A stretch of DNA of 64,000 nt from the NCBI RefSeq assembly GCF_900537065.1, contig NZ_UNRC01000002.1:98342-162341 (forward strand). The letters run 5' to 3'. The notes under the pieces are model-generated. The model was not told the origin of the DNA, ran no database searches, and worked only from the letters and a program-made list of their open reading frames with translations. This DNA comes from Sphingorhabdus sp. Alg239-R122 (GTDB lineage: Bacteria > Pseudomonadota > Alphaproteobacteria > Sphingomonadales > Sphingomonadaceae). Of this stretch, positions 47,096-57,800 are shown piece by piece (position 1 is the stretch's first letter; every line of letters starts with the position of its first letter). Both the position numbers and the translations under genes were made by a program.

Positions 47096-47742
47096 CTGAC
47101 AGCCTCGCGAAACCTGTCTATCAATGGGCCAAGCACGCTGTGATTGGTTTTGAGCGCTGCCCGGTTGACGATCAGGCGTGCAGAGACATTCATGATTTTG
47201 CTTGTTTCGACGAGCCCGTTTTCCTTGAGCGTGCGGCCTGATTCCACCAGATCGACTATGCGGCGCGACAGGCCCAGCGAAGGGGCAAGTTCCATTGCAC
47301 CGTTCAGCTTGACGCATTCCGCCTGCACCCCCATCGCCTCGAAGTGACGGCGGGTCAGATTGGGATATTTCGTGGCTACACGGACATGGCTAGCGCCCGC
47401 CAAGTCGTCCGTGCCGGCCTTTTCGGCAGGTTCGGCGACCGACAGGCGGCAATGCCCGAATCCCAGATCAACTGGCGCGTACAGATCGGAATACTGAAAT
47501 TCGTCAATCACGTCCGACCCGACAATGCCGATTTGCGCGGCCCCGTGTGCCACGAAAGTCGCCACATCAAATGCACGCACCCTGATAATGTCTATATCTT
47601 CGCGGTTGGTGCCGAATTTCAGCGCCCGGTTCGACTTGTCGAAAAAGCCTTTTTCGGGCACGATGCCCGCCTGCTCCAGTATCGGGAGCGCGTCATCGAG
47701 TATTCTTCCCTTGGGAATCGCAAAGATGGTTGGTTTTGCCAT
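47092..47742 (-). CDS. hisG: ATP phosphoribosyltransferase, short form
   Basis: First step of histidine synthesis from PRPP and ATP. 216 residues from [15 protein letters not shown], with [10 protein letters not shown] and [15 protein letters not shown] and an ending near RFREAVR; the C-terminal regulatory domain of the long form is absent. Short HisG enzymes need the HisRS-like HisZ subunit, which is not in this window. First gene of hisG-hisD-nusB-thiL-hppA. Confidence 0.95.
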   Translation of the reverse strand: MAKPTIFAIPKGRILDDALPILEQAGIVPEKGFFDKSNRALKFGTNREDIDIIRVRAFDVATFVAHGAAQIGIVGSDVIDEFQYSDLYAPVDLGFGHCRLSVAEPAEKAGTDDLAGASHVRVATKYPNLTRRHFEAMGVQAECVKLNGAMELAPSLGLSRRIVDLVESGRTLKENGLVETSKIMNVSARLIVNRAALKTNHSVLGPLIDRFREAVR

Positions 47743-47800
47743 ATCGCAGGCGGATGTAGGGGGCTTGGCGTGAAAGGGCAATAAACAATGGATATGGGAT

Positions 47801-48847
47801 ATGGCAATGCGTGATGAAATCCGAAAAGGCATTTTGCAGCAGGCGGCGCATTGCCGGACCAATGATGCGCCGGTGACAGGCGCGATATGTGAAGCCATGG
47901 TTGCTCTGGCCGAGGGAGATACGCGCTGCGGACGGATTATTGCGGATTGGCCGGGCAACCCGATAGAAGATGCGCTGGCACTGCGCATTGCAGGCGGGCT
48001 GCATCATCTGCATCTGACCGGGCACGACACCAGATTAAATGTCATATATGACCAGGACGTCACCGATCAGGATGAAATCAATGCCATTGTTGCGTCAGTT
48101 GTTTATGCCCATGACGATGAACTGGCATCATGGTTTGACGGCCCGCCACAGACCAATGAGGCAGGACGTTCGGCTAACATCATGGCGGCGCTGCTATGGC
48201 TGTCGGGTAAGCTAGGCCCGCGTTTCGAGTTACTGGAAATCGGTGCAAGCGCAGGCATTAACACCATGATGCCGCGCTATCATTATGATATGGGCGGTGT
48301 GGAAGCGGGACCCGCAGGCTCGCCCATGCGCATCCGGCCCGAATGGAAAGGTGCATCGCCGCCGCATGCATATGTGAAAATCGCATCCATTCACGGATGT
48401 GACGTAAATCCGGTCGATTTGACTGATCCGACTGAGGCCATGCGACTGCGCAGCTATGTGTGGCCGGAAAATCCGGACCGTATGGCAAGGCTGGACAATG
48501 CCATCGCCTTTGCGCAGGAACACGCGCCTGATCTGATGCAGGCAGATGCAGCGGACTGGGTGGAGGCGCAACTTGCCGCGCAGCAGGATGCGGGTACGGT
48601 GCGGGCATTATTCCATACCATTGTGTGGCAATATATCCCGGAAAGTGGGCGCAAACGCATCAGCGCCGCCATGGATGCCGCCGCAGCACATGCAAATGTC
48701 GAGCGGCCTTTGGCGTGGATATCACTGGAAACCAATCGCGCGACCATGCGGCATGAATTGAAAGTCCGTTATTGGCCGGGGCAGGAACAGGCGATGCATC
48801 TGGCCAATGCCCATGCGCATGGCAAATGGGTGGAGTGGCTCAATTAG
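47801..48847 (+). CDS. DUF2332 family protein
   Basis: 348 residues with [20 protein letters not shown] at the N-terminus and [17 protein letters not shown] in the middle, the usual DUF2332 segments, and a C-terminal [18 protein letters not shown]. The [11 protein letters not shown] stretch recalls a methyltransferase nucleotide loop, but the activity is unknown. Starts 58 bases from the divergent hisG; an ATG at 47807 is an alternative. Confidence 0.85.
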   Translation: MAMRDEIRKGILQQAAHCRTNDAPVTGAICEAMVALAEGDTRCGRIIADWPGNPIEDALALRIAGGLHHLHLTGHDTRLNVIYDQDVTDQDEINAIVASVVYAHDDELASWFDGPPQTNEAGRSANIMAALLWLSGKLGPRFELLEIGASAGINTMMPRYHYDMGGVEAGPAGSPMRIRPEWKGASPPHAYVKIASIHGCDVNPVDLTDPTEAMRLRSYVWPENPDRMARLDNAIAFAQEHAPDLMQADAADWVEAQLAAQQDAGTVRALFHTIVWQYIPESGRKRISAAMDAAAAHANVERPLAWISLETNRATMRHELKVRYWPGQEQAMHLANAHAHGKWVEWLN

Positions 48848-48851
48848 GCGC

Positions 48852-49766
48852 TTACAGCCAGTTTTCCATCGCCGCATTCACTGCGTCGTGATTTTCCCAT
48901 GTCACAAAATGCCCGCCGGGGATTTTGACGAGTGCCAGATCCTCAATCAGGTCATCCAGCCCGTCCAGCAATGACGGCTTGAGCGCATGGTCATCCATCG
49001 CCCAGATAAGCAGCACCGGCATTTTCAGGATGGGAAAGGGCTTGTCCAGATAGGCAGGTCGTTCGGGCATGGGGTCTCTGCTATCCGGCCCATTTTTGGA
49101 AGGCATGGGAGGAATTACGATCTGGCTGGCTCGGTACCAGTTTATCATCGCCTCGAACGCGCCGGGCGTGGCCCATTGCTCCAGATATATGCTGCGTTCT
49201 TTCGGCTCTATGCCTGCCGCGCCGAAATTCGCGAAATTCTCGTCAAAATAGGCATTCCAGCCCTTGCGGTAAGCATATTCTATAAAACCATCTCCTCGAA
49301 ATGCCGTAATATATTGTGCCGCCGCGCGCTGTTCCAGGTCATCAAACAAGGACTTCTGGTAAGTAAAGGGGTGTGGGCCATTGGCAATAATCAGGCGTTT
49401 GATGCGGTCTGCATGGCCCAGCGCCGTCGCCCAGGCTACACCCGCTCCCCAGTCATGGCCCATAAGCGTAAACTGGTCGATATCCAACGCATCGGCGAGT
49501 GCGATTACATCGGCAACCAAATTTTGGATTCCATAGGCATCCACACCCTCTGGCTTGGAAGATCTGGCGTAGCCGCGCTGATCGGGTGCGATACAGCGAT
49601 AACGGTCTGAAAACTGCGCAATCTGATGCCGCCATGTGCGGTGCGATTCGGGGAAACCGTGCAGGAAGATGATTGGCTCGCCGTTCTCCGGCCCCTCAAT
49701 GGCTACATCTAGTTCGATACCGGTGGAAAGGGCAATGCGGGTCTGCTGGAAAGAAGAGCGAGTCAT
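48852..49766 (-). CDS. Alpha/beta hydrolase (epoxide hydrolase-like)
   Basis: 304 residues from the ATG at 49766; an earlier ATG at 49790 is possible. HGFPESHRTWRHQ oxyanion region, nucleophile Asp in GHDWGAGVAW, acid in AMDDHAL and catalytic His in GGHFVTW. An Asp nucleophile with HGFPE is typical of epoxide hydrolases, but haloacid/haloalkane dehalogenases share it. Substrate unknown; no operon partner. Confidence 0.87.
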   Translation of the reverse strand: MTRSSFQQTRIALSTGIELDVAIEGPENGEPIIFLHGFPESHRTWRHQIAQFSDRYRCIAPDQRGYARSSKPEGVDAYGIQNLVADVIALADALDIDQFTLMGHDWGAGVAWATALGHADRIKRLIIANGPHPFTYQKSLFDDLEQRAAAQYITAFRGDGFIEYAYRKGWNAYFDENFANFGAAGIEPKERSIYLEQWATPGAFEAMINWYRASQIVIPPMPSKNGPDSRDPMPERPAYLDKPFPILKMPVLLIWAMDDHALKPSLLDGLDDLIEDLALVKIPGGHFVTWENHDAVNAAMENWL

Positions 49767-49876
49767 CGCCCTACTATACCCATTCATCATTCTGGTGAAA
49801 GCCGAAACCTCAGCAAACTTAGTGCGAACTAAAAATGGAGAAATTTCAGTCTAGATTTCGATCCCTAAATATCGAA

Positions 49877-49896
49877 AAATGGCGAGGCAGCCATTT
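49877..49896 (-). terminator. Possible terminator after the small secreted protein gene
   Basis: AAATGGC (49877-49883) and GCCATTT (49890-49896) form a hairpin, followed on the complement by T residues, 18 bases past the stop at 49915. A second inverted repeat, TTTCGAT (49856-49862) with ATCGAAA (49871-49877), is adjacent and may be an operator. Confidence 0.4.
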
Positions 49897-49914
49897 CTCC
49901 GCCATCAAGATAAT

Positions 49915-50109
49915 CTAGTCTGGTATACCCGGAGTTTCCCATTCACTAGGAAAACACACTTCTTGGCCATTGGGTAGAACTTCGCATGTGATAACTACAC
50001 AATTCCCAAATTGATCGCACTCAATATATGTTTCGGCATGTGCTGCAACAGGCAGCACAGCCATCGCTGCCGCCATTCCAAACGCAACGGATTGTGCTAT
50101 CTTTTTCAT
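49915..50109 (-). CDS. Small secreted cysteine-containing protein
   Basis: 64 residues with a clear Sec signal (KKIAQSVAFGMAAAMAVLPV, cut after AHA). The mature peptide, about 39 residues, has four cysteines (IECDQFGNCVVITCEVLPNGQEVC), enough for two disulfide bonds, and is acidic. Strong AAGGAG Shine-Dalgarno site and a good promoter (TTGACA-N16-TATATT). I do not recognise the family. AT-richer than its neighbours; monocistronic. Confidence 0.75.
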   Translation of the reverse strand: MKKIAQSVAFGMAAAMAVLPVAAHAETYIECDQFGNCVVITCEVLPNGQEVCFPSEWETPGIPD

Positions 50110-50134
50110 CAATTCTCTCCTTTTTAGGAAAGCA

Positions 50135-50162
50135 AATATAGCATAAAATCCAATAATGTCAA
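50135..50162 (-). promoter_or_regulatory. Sigma70 promoter of the small secreted protein gene
   Basis: On the complement, a consensus TTGACA (50162-50157), 16-base spacer and TATATT (50140-50135), 26 bases upstream of the ATG. One of the strongest sigma70-like promoters in the window. Confidence 0.65.
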
Positions 50163-50181
50163 TAAGATGATTCTATATTGA

Positions 50182-50448
50182 TTAGTCTGCAACCTGCGTC
50201 TTGATCGCCATTGCGTGGATGCGTTCATCCATCAGGTTGCCGAGCGCTGCGTTCACCATGCGCTGCTGCTGCACGCGGTTTTTGCCAGTAAAGGCTGCGC
50301 TCTCCACCTCAACACTGAAATGTGATTCTCCGCTGCCATCATCACCGGCATGGCCGCGGTGCTGGGCGCTGTCATTATTGACCACCAGCCGTGTCGGCGA
50401 AAGCGCTTCGGTCAGCCTTTTGATAATTTCTTGCTCGACTTCACCCAT
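50182..50448 (-). CDS. BolA family protein
   Basis: 88 residues with the BolA/IbaG pattern HFSVEVES and RVQQQRMVNAALGNLMDERIHAMAIKT. BolA proteins pair with monothiol glutaredoxins in Fe-S trafficking; a grxD gene is not seen here. Divergent from the J-domain gene. Confidence 0.9.
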   Translation of the reverse strand: MGEVEQEIIKRLTEALSPTRLVVNNDSAQHRGHAGDDGSGESHFSVEVESAAFTGKNRVQQQRMVNAALGNLMDERIHAMAIKTQVAD

Positions 50449-50535
50449 ATCTCACGTCCTTTGATTCTATCTTGTTCGCACTTATATAGTGTGTTCGCAT
50501 TAAACTGTAACCATTGGCCGGGCCCGCGCTGAATT

Positions 50536-51153
50536 TTGACCAAGCAACATCAGACCAAAAAGAAAAGCCCGCGCTTTCATGGGCGATATGAGGACACGGG
50601 TCGTTTGTGCGACGTACCGAGCTGCGCTGAAGATGGTGAATTCCGCGCGCCGTCCGCACGGTTCCGTAGCGGTATGTCACGTTATGATGGCCCTGGTGAA
50701 TGGCGCTGGCTGTGCCTCGACCATGTGCGCGATTTCAACGCGGGCTATGATTTTTTTGCAGGGATGGACACCGACGAGATTTACGAGGCGCAGCGGCCCG
50801 GATCAGCGTGGGAATCGGAAAGCCGTGTTTTTGTGAATCAGGGGGACCCCGCTCCACGATGGTCGAATTTTACCGACCCGCTGGATGCCATTGGAGCCCG
50901 GTTCAAGGAAAATCTGGCGGCGCGGTCACGGGCGGGTTTTGCCGCATCACCTCTGGACAAGGCGGACCGGCAGGCGCTGTCGACGCTAGGGCTAGGCGAA
51001 GATGCGGACCGCCGCACAATTCGCCGCGCCTATAGTGAGCTTGTGCGCCGCTACCACCCTGACCGTAATGGCGGTGACCGGACCCACGAAAAGGCATTGC
51101 AAGACGTGATTGCGGCCTATACCCATCTTAAAAACGCGGCGGCTTTTTCATAG
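50536..51153 (+). CDS. DnaJ-like J-domain protein
   Basis: 205 residues beginning at TTG 50536; no ATG occurs in frame before residue 47 and no clear Shine-Dalgarno is present. The C-terminal 70 residues are a J domain with RRTIRRAYSELVRRYHPDRNGG including the HPD triad. The N-terminal half (CDVPSCAEDGEFRAP, WLCLDHVRDFN) has conserved Cys/His that could bind a metal. In alphaproteobacteria this gene often precedes cobS. Confidence 0.87.
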   Translation: MTKQHQTKKKSPRFHGRYEDTGRLCDVPSCAEDGEFRAPSARFRSGMSRYDGPGEWRWLCLDHVRDFNAGYDFFAGMDTDEIYEAQRPGSAWESESRVFVNQGDPAPRWSNFTDPLDAIGARFKENLAARSRAGFAASPLDKADRQALSTLGLGEDADRRTIRRAYSELVRRYHPDRNGGDRTHEKALQDVIAAYTHLKNAAAFS

Positions 51154-51200
51154 AGTCCCGTTCCATGATAGTATTTGGTCAAAACGCATAAGGCAGAAAC

Positions 51201-52196
51201 ATGACGGATATTCCAAACACCACCCCTGGCACACAAGGCGACACAATAATGGCAGCGCCCGATAGGGTCGTTGATGCGCGCGAAGAATTTGGCATCGATA
51301 TGGACTGGGAAATTCCGGCCTTTTCCGAAGCAGATGAGCGCGTGCCGGACCTCGACCCTTCTTATGTATTCGACCCCGAAACGACTATGTCGATTCTGGC
51401 CGGGTTCGCGCATAATCGCCGCGTGATGGTGCAGGGCTATCACGGCACCGGCAAATCGACGCATATCGAACAAGTCGCGGCGCGGCTGAACTGGCCATGT
51501 ATCCGTATCAATCTTGACGCGCATATCAGCCGTATCGATCTGGTTGGACGTGATGCCATTGTCCTAAAAGACGGCAAGCAGGTCACCGAATTTCGTGAAG
51601 GTTTGCTACCATGGGCGCTGCAAACGCCAACGGCTTTGGTGTTCGATGAATATGATGCGGGACGTCCCGATGTGATGTTCGTGATCCAGCGCGTACTGGA
51701 AACCGAGGGCAAGCTGACCCTGCTTGACCAGAACCGCGTGATCCGTCCCAATCCGTATTTCCGCCTGTTCGCCACCGCGAATACGGTTGGTCTGGGCGAC
51801 ACAAGCGGATTGTATCACGGTACGCAGCAGATCAACCAGGGACAGATGGACCGCTGGAACATCGTGTGCACGCTCAACTACCTGCCTGCCGAAACCGAGG
51901 CAAGGGTCATATTGGCCAAGGTGGGTGAAACCGACCCGGATGTTGTCGCCAATATGATCAAGGTCGCGGACCTGTCGCGGCAGGGCTTTATAAACGGCGA
52001 TATTTCAACCGTGATGAGCCCGCGTACAGTGATCAGCTGGGCCCAGAACGCAGCGATATTCCACAATATCGGCTTCGCCTTCCGCCTCAGCTTCCTCAAC
52101 AAATGCGACGAAGCCGAGCGGATGCTGGTCGCCGAATATTACCAGCGCGTATTTGGTGAGGACCTGCCGGAAAGCATTGTGGGCCAACCTGGCTAA
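51201..52196 (+). CDS. cobS: Cobaltochelatase subunit CobS
   Basis: AAA+ ATPase of the aerobic cobaltochelatase CobNST. 331 residues with Walker [13 protein letters not shown], Walker [10 protein letters not shown] and sensor LFATANTVG. An ATG at 51201; an internal ATG (51249) could also serve. 6 bases from cobT. CobN, the chelating subunit, is outside the window. Confidence 0.94.
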   Translation: MTDIPNTTPGTQGDTIMAAPDRVVDAREEFGIDMDWEIPAFSEADERVPDLDPSYVFDPETTMSILAGFAHNRRVMVQGYHGTGKSTHIEQVAARLNWPCIRINLDAHISRIDLVGRDAIVLKDGKQVTEFREGLLPWALQTPTALVFDEYDAGRPDVMFVIQRVLETEGKLTLLDQNRVIRPNPYFRLFATANTVGLGDTSGLYHGTQQINQGQMDRWNIVCTLNYLPAETEARVILAKVGETDPDVVANMIKVADLSRQGFINGDISTVMSPRTVISWAQNAAIFHNIGFAFRLSFLNKCDEAERMLVAEYYQRVFGEDLPESIVGQPG

Positions 52197-52202
52197 GGAA
52201 AA

Positions 52203-54026
52203 ATGACCGACCGCACTCCCCTTGATGACCTGAAATCCGTGCTTGGCGGCGCGGCGCGGGCGATTGCGCGTGAGGAAGAGGTGGAGCTTGCCTATACGGC
52301 AGAAGCTCCTTCGGGTGCGGGCAAGAATATCAAGGTGCCGATGCCGGGGCGCAACCTGCCCAAGGACCAGGTGGCCGAGGCGCGCGGTTATGCCGATCTT
52401 TATGCGCTGAAAATGCGCTATCACAATGAAGCTGCGCATAATAAAACTGCCCCGCGTGAGGCTGTGGCGCGGGCGGCATTCGATGCCGTGGAGCAGGCGC
52501 GGATAGAAGCGCTGGGCAGCCGCCAGATGGCGGGCGTGGGTGACAATCTCGACGCCGCGCTTGAGATGCGGCTGAAAGCCGATCCGATCAGCCGCGCCAC
52601 GCAGCGTGATGAAGTGCCGATCTCGACCGCGCTCGCGTTGATGGTGCGCGAGCGGCTGACGGGCAAGCCAGTGCCCGAACGTGCGGTGGCGGGCGTGGAA
52701 ATGCTGCGCGGTTGGATCGAGGAAAAGGCTGGCGCGGACCTTGATGCGCTGCCGCTTACGCTCGATGACCAGTCGAGCTTTGCGGAATTGACACAGCAGC
52801 TTCTTGAGCATCTTGAACTTGTCCAGGGCAATGTCGAGGAGGAAGAAGGCGAGGACGACGAGAGCGACGATGGCGAAGACGAAGAAAATGACGATGGCGA
52901 GGAAGGCGAAGAGGAAGCCACGGGCGACCAGGGCGAGGTAGACGCGCGCGGCGAAGAGCAGGAGGGCGAGGGCGAAGACGGCGAGGGTCAGGAGCGCGAG
53001 TCCGAAATGGACGATGCCAGCGATGGCGACCCGGGTGATATGGGCGAGGACGGCATGATGCCGGTGCGGCCGAACCGGCCCTGGACCGATATTCCGAATG
53101 ACTTTGACTATAAAGCCTGGACCGAAGAATATGATGAAATCATCGAAGCAACCGAGCTTTGCGATGAGGATGAACTGCTTCGCCTGCGTGCCTATCTTGA
53201 CCAGCAGCTGACCAGTCTGCAGGGCGCGGTCACGAAACTCGCCAACCGGCTGCAGCGGCGCTTGATGGCGCAGCAGAACCGCAGCTGGGACTTTGATCAG
53301 GACGAGGGCCTGCTCGATGCCGCGCGGCTGTCGCGTGTGGTAGTCAACCCGATGCAGTCACTGAGCTATAAGGTCGAACGCGACACAGACTTCCGCGACA
53401 CGGTTGTGACGTTGCTGATCGACAATTCGGGGTCCATGCGCGGGCGGCCGATTTCCATCGCCGCGATTTCCGCAGATATCATGGCGCGCACGCTCGAACG
53501 CTGCGGGGTGAAGACCGAGATACTGGGCTTTACCACCAAGGCGTGGAAAGGCGGGCAGTGCCGTGAAAGCTGGCTCGCCGAAGGGCGGCCACCGCTTCCC
53601 GGACGGCTTAATGACTTGCGCCATATCATATACAAAAAAGCCGATGAACCATGGCGGCGCGCGCGCAAGAATCTGGGCCTGATGATGCGCGAGGGTCTGC
53701 TGAAAGAGAATATTGATGGTGAGGCGCTCTTATGGGCGCATAATCGCCTGCTTGCGCGGCCTGAGGAACGCCGTGTGTTGATGGTGATTTCCGATGGCGC
53801 GCCGGTTGATGACAGCACCTTGTCGGTCAATAATGGTGCGTATCTGGAACAGCATCTGCGCAAGGTGATTGAATGGATTGAGAATAAATCACCGGTGCAG
53901 CTCAACGCGATTGGCATTGGCCATGATGTGACCCGCTATTACCGAAAGGCGGTGACGATCATGGATGCCGAGCAGCTTGGCGGTACGATGGTGGAGCAAC
54001 TCGCCGGACTGTTTGACGAGGAATGA
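52203..54026 (+). CDS. cobT: Cobaltochelatase subunit CobT
   Basis: 607 residues. CobT N-terminal part, then a very acidic low-complexity stretch at about residues 205-280 (Glu/Asp/Gly), and a C-terminal von Willebrand factor A domain with the MIDAS motif [11 protein letters not shown] near 404. Acts with CobS as the chaperone ring that inserts cobalt. The stop is followed after one base by the nitroreductase ATG. Confidence 0.94.
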   Translation: MTDRTPLDDLKSVLGGAARAIAREEEVELAYTAEAPSGAGKNIKVPMPGRNLPKDQVAEARGYADLYALKMRYHNEAAHNKTAPREAVARAAFDAVEQARIEALGSRQMAGVGDNLDAALEMRLKADPISRATQRDEVPISTALALMVRERLTGKPVPERAVAGVEMLRGWIEEKAGADLDALPLTLDDQSSFAELTQQLLEHLELVQGNVEEEEGEDDESDDGEDEENDDGEEGEEEATGDQGEVDARGEEQEGEGEDGEGQERESEMDDASDGDPGDMGEDGMMPVRPNRPWTDIPNDFDYKAWTEEYDEIIEATELCDEDELLRLRAYLDQQLTSLQGAVTKLANRLQRRLMAQQNRSWDFDQDEGLLDAARLSRVVVNPMQSLSYKVERDTDFRDTVVTLLIDNSGSMRGRPISIAAISADIMARTLERCGVKTEILGFTTKAWKGGQCRESWLAEGRPPLPGRLNDLRHIIYKKADEPWRRARKNLGLMMREGLLKENIDGEALLWAHNRLLARPEERRVLMVISDGAPVDDSTLSVNNGAYLEQHLRKVIEWIENKSPVQLNAIGIGHDVTRYYRKAVTIMDAEQLGGTMVEQLAGLFDEE

Positions 54027-54027
54027 A

Positions 54028-54705
54028 ATGAACGTAAGCGAAGCTGTTAGAACCCGCCGTTCCGTTCGGGCATTTACAGGCAAGCCGGTTGATCTGGATG
54101 TTCTCAAATCGGTTCTGGACACCGCGCAGCTTTCGCCTTCTGGCGGCAATGTACAGCCGTGGAACGCATCGATTCTTACTGGCGATCCGCTTGCGCAGCT
54201 TATTAGCGCCGTTGCGGGAAAACTGCCGCAAGGGCCGGCAGGCCAGTCGCCCGAATATGACATTTATCCTAAAGACCTGCCCGAACCCTATCGCAGTCGC
54301 CGCTATGGTGTGGGTGAAGCCTTGTACGAGTCGATTGGCATCGACCGCGGCGACAAGATGGGCCGGATGATGCAGATGGCACAAAATTTCCGCGCCTTTG
54401 AGGCGCCGGTGTGCATGTTTGTGCATACACCTGGATATATGGGGCCGCCGCAATGGTCGGATATCGGCATGTGGCTGCAGACTATCATGCTGTTGCTGCG
54501 CGAGGCTGGACTCGACAGCTGTGCGCAGGAGGCATGGTCGCTATACGGCGCGGAAATACGAGAGGCGGTGAATATTCCCGAGGACCATATATTCTTTTGC
54601 GGGATGGCTATTGGTTGCCGGGATGTCAACGCTCCTATCAATAATTTTGCTGTACCGCGCGCTGAAGTACAGGAAAACATTACATATTTGGGGTTTCCAG
54701 ACTGA
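54028..54705 (+). CDS. Nitroreductase family protein
   Basis: 225 residues from the ATG at 54028. FMN-binding signature RRSVRAFTGKPV at the start, SPSGGNVQPW and the C-terminal GMAIGCRD. Reduces nitro compounds or quinones; the substrate is unknown. Directly behind cobT with one base between, so it may be in the cobS-cobT unit. BluB-type flavin destructases share the fold, which would fit the cobalamin context but is not shown. Confidence 0.85.
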   Translation: MNVSEAVRTRRSVRAFTGKPVDLDVLKSVLDTAQLSPSGGNVQPWNASILTGDPLAQLISAVAGKLPQGPAGQSPEYDIYPKDLPEPYRSRRYGVGEALYESIGIDRGDKMGRMMQMAQNFRAFEAPVCMFVHTPGYMGPPQWSDIGMWLQTIMLLLREAGLDSCAQEAWSLYGAEIREAVNIPEDHIFFCGMAIGCRDVNAPINNFAVPRAEVQENITYLGFPD

Positions 54706-54802
54706 AATATCGGCCACGTATATTTTACATTTACCTCGCAATAAAATTTTAACCATCTGTGATTTTCCGCACCTTAGCGTGGCTTTCGTGTCGATAACGT
54801 CC

Positions 54803-54878
54803 TATAATAATTTACATCTGAGTCTAAACTCGGGTCGCAAAATTAGGAAATAGGCACGTGCCGCGCGCAAAGCGCGGC
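54803..54878 (+). promoter_or_regulatory. Promoter and leader hairpin ahead of the CHAT/two-partner secretion cluster
   Basis: A perfect TATAAT at 54803-54808 lies in the 193-base gap before the CHAT gene; its -35 (TGGCTT, 54780-54785) is weak, suggesting activator control. The leader then contains GCCGCGC (54860-54866) paired with GCGCGGC (54872-54878), ending 20 bases before the ATG. Confidence 0.5.
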
Positions 54879-54898
54879 TGGCGTGTGGGGGATGGAAT

Positions 54899-57800
54899 AT
54901 GCGACTGAAAAGCGGAATCCGGGCTTTATCATTGGTGCTGGCAGCAATGCTGGCCGCCACGCAACCTGCGCAGCTTGCGGCGCAGGACATGCCGCTCAGC
55001 CTGCGCGACAGTTTCCCGTTGGGCAATGAAAGCGGCGTATTGTGCCAGGTGCAGAACAAGGCCGCGGATGCTGCCAATGTCTCACCATTCGATCGCAGCT
55101 GGGCGATTGTATGCCGTGATAGTGCATTGCCGGTGGGGTATATTTTTGCGCTGCGTGATGACGGGGGTGACCCGGCTGCCCGATTGGCTGCTCGCCGTGC
55201 ACAGGACGTGGATTGCAGCGCAGCGGTGCAGGCTGCGACAATTAAGGTGAATGACGCCACGCAGCAAAGTTGTAAATGGCGCAATGGCGACGTTGGGTAC
55301 AGCGTCGCACAGGTCCGCATCGGCAAGGTTACCTATTTTGCCGAAGGGTTTTCTGTCTATGACAGCGCGCTTGAACTGGCACTCAAATCCATCATGGACG
55401 ATGAAATTGTCGATGGCGAGATTTCCGTTGCTACGACATCAGTGGGTGATGGCGAGGCTTTTGCGCGTATTCAGGCGCTTTCACTTGATCCCGATCAAGC
55501 GCTGGCAGAGGGGTACAGGCGCAACAATAGCGGCGACTATGCCGATGCCGCACAGTTTTTTGAAACATTGCAGCAGCGCGTTGCCAGTCTCGACAAGCCG
55601 GTAGAAATCGACCCGGCGGAATTTCTGGTCAACCGGGCGTTGCAAAAATCGAACCTTGGCGAATTTGCGGAAGCCAACACACTGTTTGCCGAGGCGCGCA
55701 CTATGGGAAGCTCCACGCCTGTACAGGAGCGGTTGTTGCGCAACTTTGAAGCAATTCATTTAATCAACCAGCGCAAATTCGATCCGGCTATCGCACGGCT
55801 GAACGAACCTGTGCCGCCGCTCTATAGCGGATCTGATGTTCTGCGCACGACAGGCGAGATTACACAGCCCATTTCCACGCGTATCAATGCCTCGGATGCT
55901 TCATCAGAAGCTCTGGGACTTGCCGATGATCTGAAGCTCACTCCGGAAGAACGCATCATCATCATTGATGCACAGGCCAAGCATCTGGAAGCTACAGCAA
56001 ATCGTTTGAAAGGGAATAATGCCGGCGCACGCACCGCACTGGCCGATGCGCTGCGCGAAGTGGTGGCGGTGCGCGAAGGGCGCGTGATTTCCATCATCCG
56101 CCTGCGTGCACAGATACTTGCCGAACTCGCTCAGATTGCCGAAAGTGAAGGGAGTTATTCCGCTGCGCAGGGATATTTCACCGCAGCCGTCAACCTGCTC
56201 GAAGTGCAATATCCGCAGGCACGTGCGCTTAATGCGGCGCGCGCACGTTATGCCGCTTTCCTGGTGCGGCGTGGCCGTGACGATGAAGCACGGGAAATTT
56301 ACAAAGGCGTCGTGGCCGCATCACTCGACAGGCGCAATCCTACTTCAGGGATGGTAAATCAGCTATCGCCCTATTTCACCATATTGGCGCGTGATATGGC
56401 GACCCGGCCTGAGTTTGCCTCTGACTTCCTTGATGCGACGCAGATACTAGTGCGCCCCGGCGTGGCCGAAACACAGTCGATACTCGCCCGCGAACTAAGC
56501 ACCGGCGATGATGAAGCGGCTCGCCTGTTTCGCCAGTCGAACAACCTGACACGTTCTATTGAGCAGGCCCGTATCCGGTTTGCGGCATTGGGACAGACTG
56601 AACAAAATTCACGTATTGCCCTTCAGCGCACCGAAACCGCAGCCCAGATCGAACGTTTGGAACAGCAGCAACAGCAGACCCTTATCAAGCTTGCCGATTA
56701 TCCGCAGTATAAGGCCGTGTCTTCACGCACATTGTCACTCGCTGAATTACAAGGCATGCTGGGCAGTGACGAGGCTTATATACGCTTGTCCGTGGTGTCC
56801 AATGATGTCTATGTCTTCTTTGCGAACAAGGACAGGGCGACAGCCTATCGTTCAGATATGTCAGCCGCGCAAATGACATCGCGCGTAGATGCGATCCGCG
56901 ACACGATTTCCAGTTTTGACGGGTTCCAATATGTTACCAGCCCGTTCGACGTTGAAAATGCACGGGCACTGTACCGTGATCTGTTTGGCCCTGTCGCTAC
57001 AGATCTTGCAAATGTGAAACATCTGGTATTTGAGCCCGATGGTGCGATGCTCAGTCTGCCTGTGAATCTGCTGGTGTCCGACGATGCATCGGTAAATGCC
57101 TATCTGACCCGCACCGAAAGCCCGGACGCTGATCCATTTGATTTTACCGGAGTTAATTGGGTAGGGCGGACAACCGATGTCAGTACAGCGGTTTCGGTGC
57201 GCGCTTTTTACGATGCACGCCAGGCGCCACTTTCACGCGCATCCAACCAGTATCTGGGTTTTGGCCAGAATGCAGCTGTTTTTGATGAAGAAAACCTGTC
57301 CGGTATCCGCGGCGCTCGTGCTGCCGACCCGCAAAGCGCGGAATATGATGCCACCAATTGCGCCTGGCCGCTGGGGGAATGGAACAAGCCCATTTCGGAC
57401 AGGGAATTGCGCCGTGCGCAGGGTATTTTGGGTGATGGCACGGCCGAGGTTGTAACAGGCGAGGCTTTTACCGATGAGAACATACTGTCGCGCGGTGACC
57501 TGAACCAGTACCGTATCGTCCATTTTGCCACGCACGGGCTGGTGACTGCGCCGCGTCCGGATTGCCCGGCGCGCCCGGCGCTGCTCACGTCATTTGGGGG
57601 AGAGAATTCCGATGGCTTGCTTAGCTTCAAGGAAATTTTCGATCTCGACCTTGATGCCGATATGGTCATCCTTTCGGCATGTGATACCGCGGGCCGCGCA
57701 ACCGTGGCCGCAACGCGTGATGCAGGCATCACCAGCGGCGGTGGCAGCGCACTTGATGGCCTTGTCCGTTCCTTTGTGGGCGCTGGCGGCCGGTCTGTGC

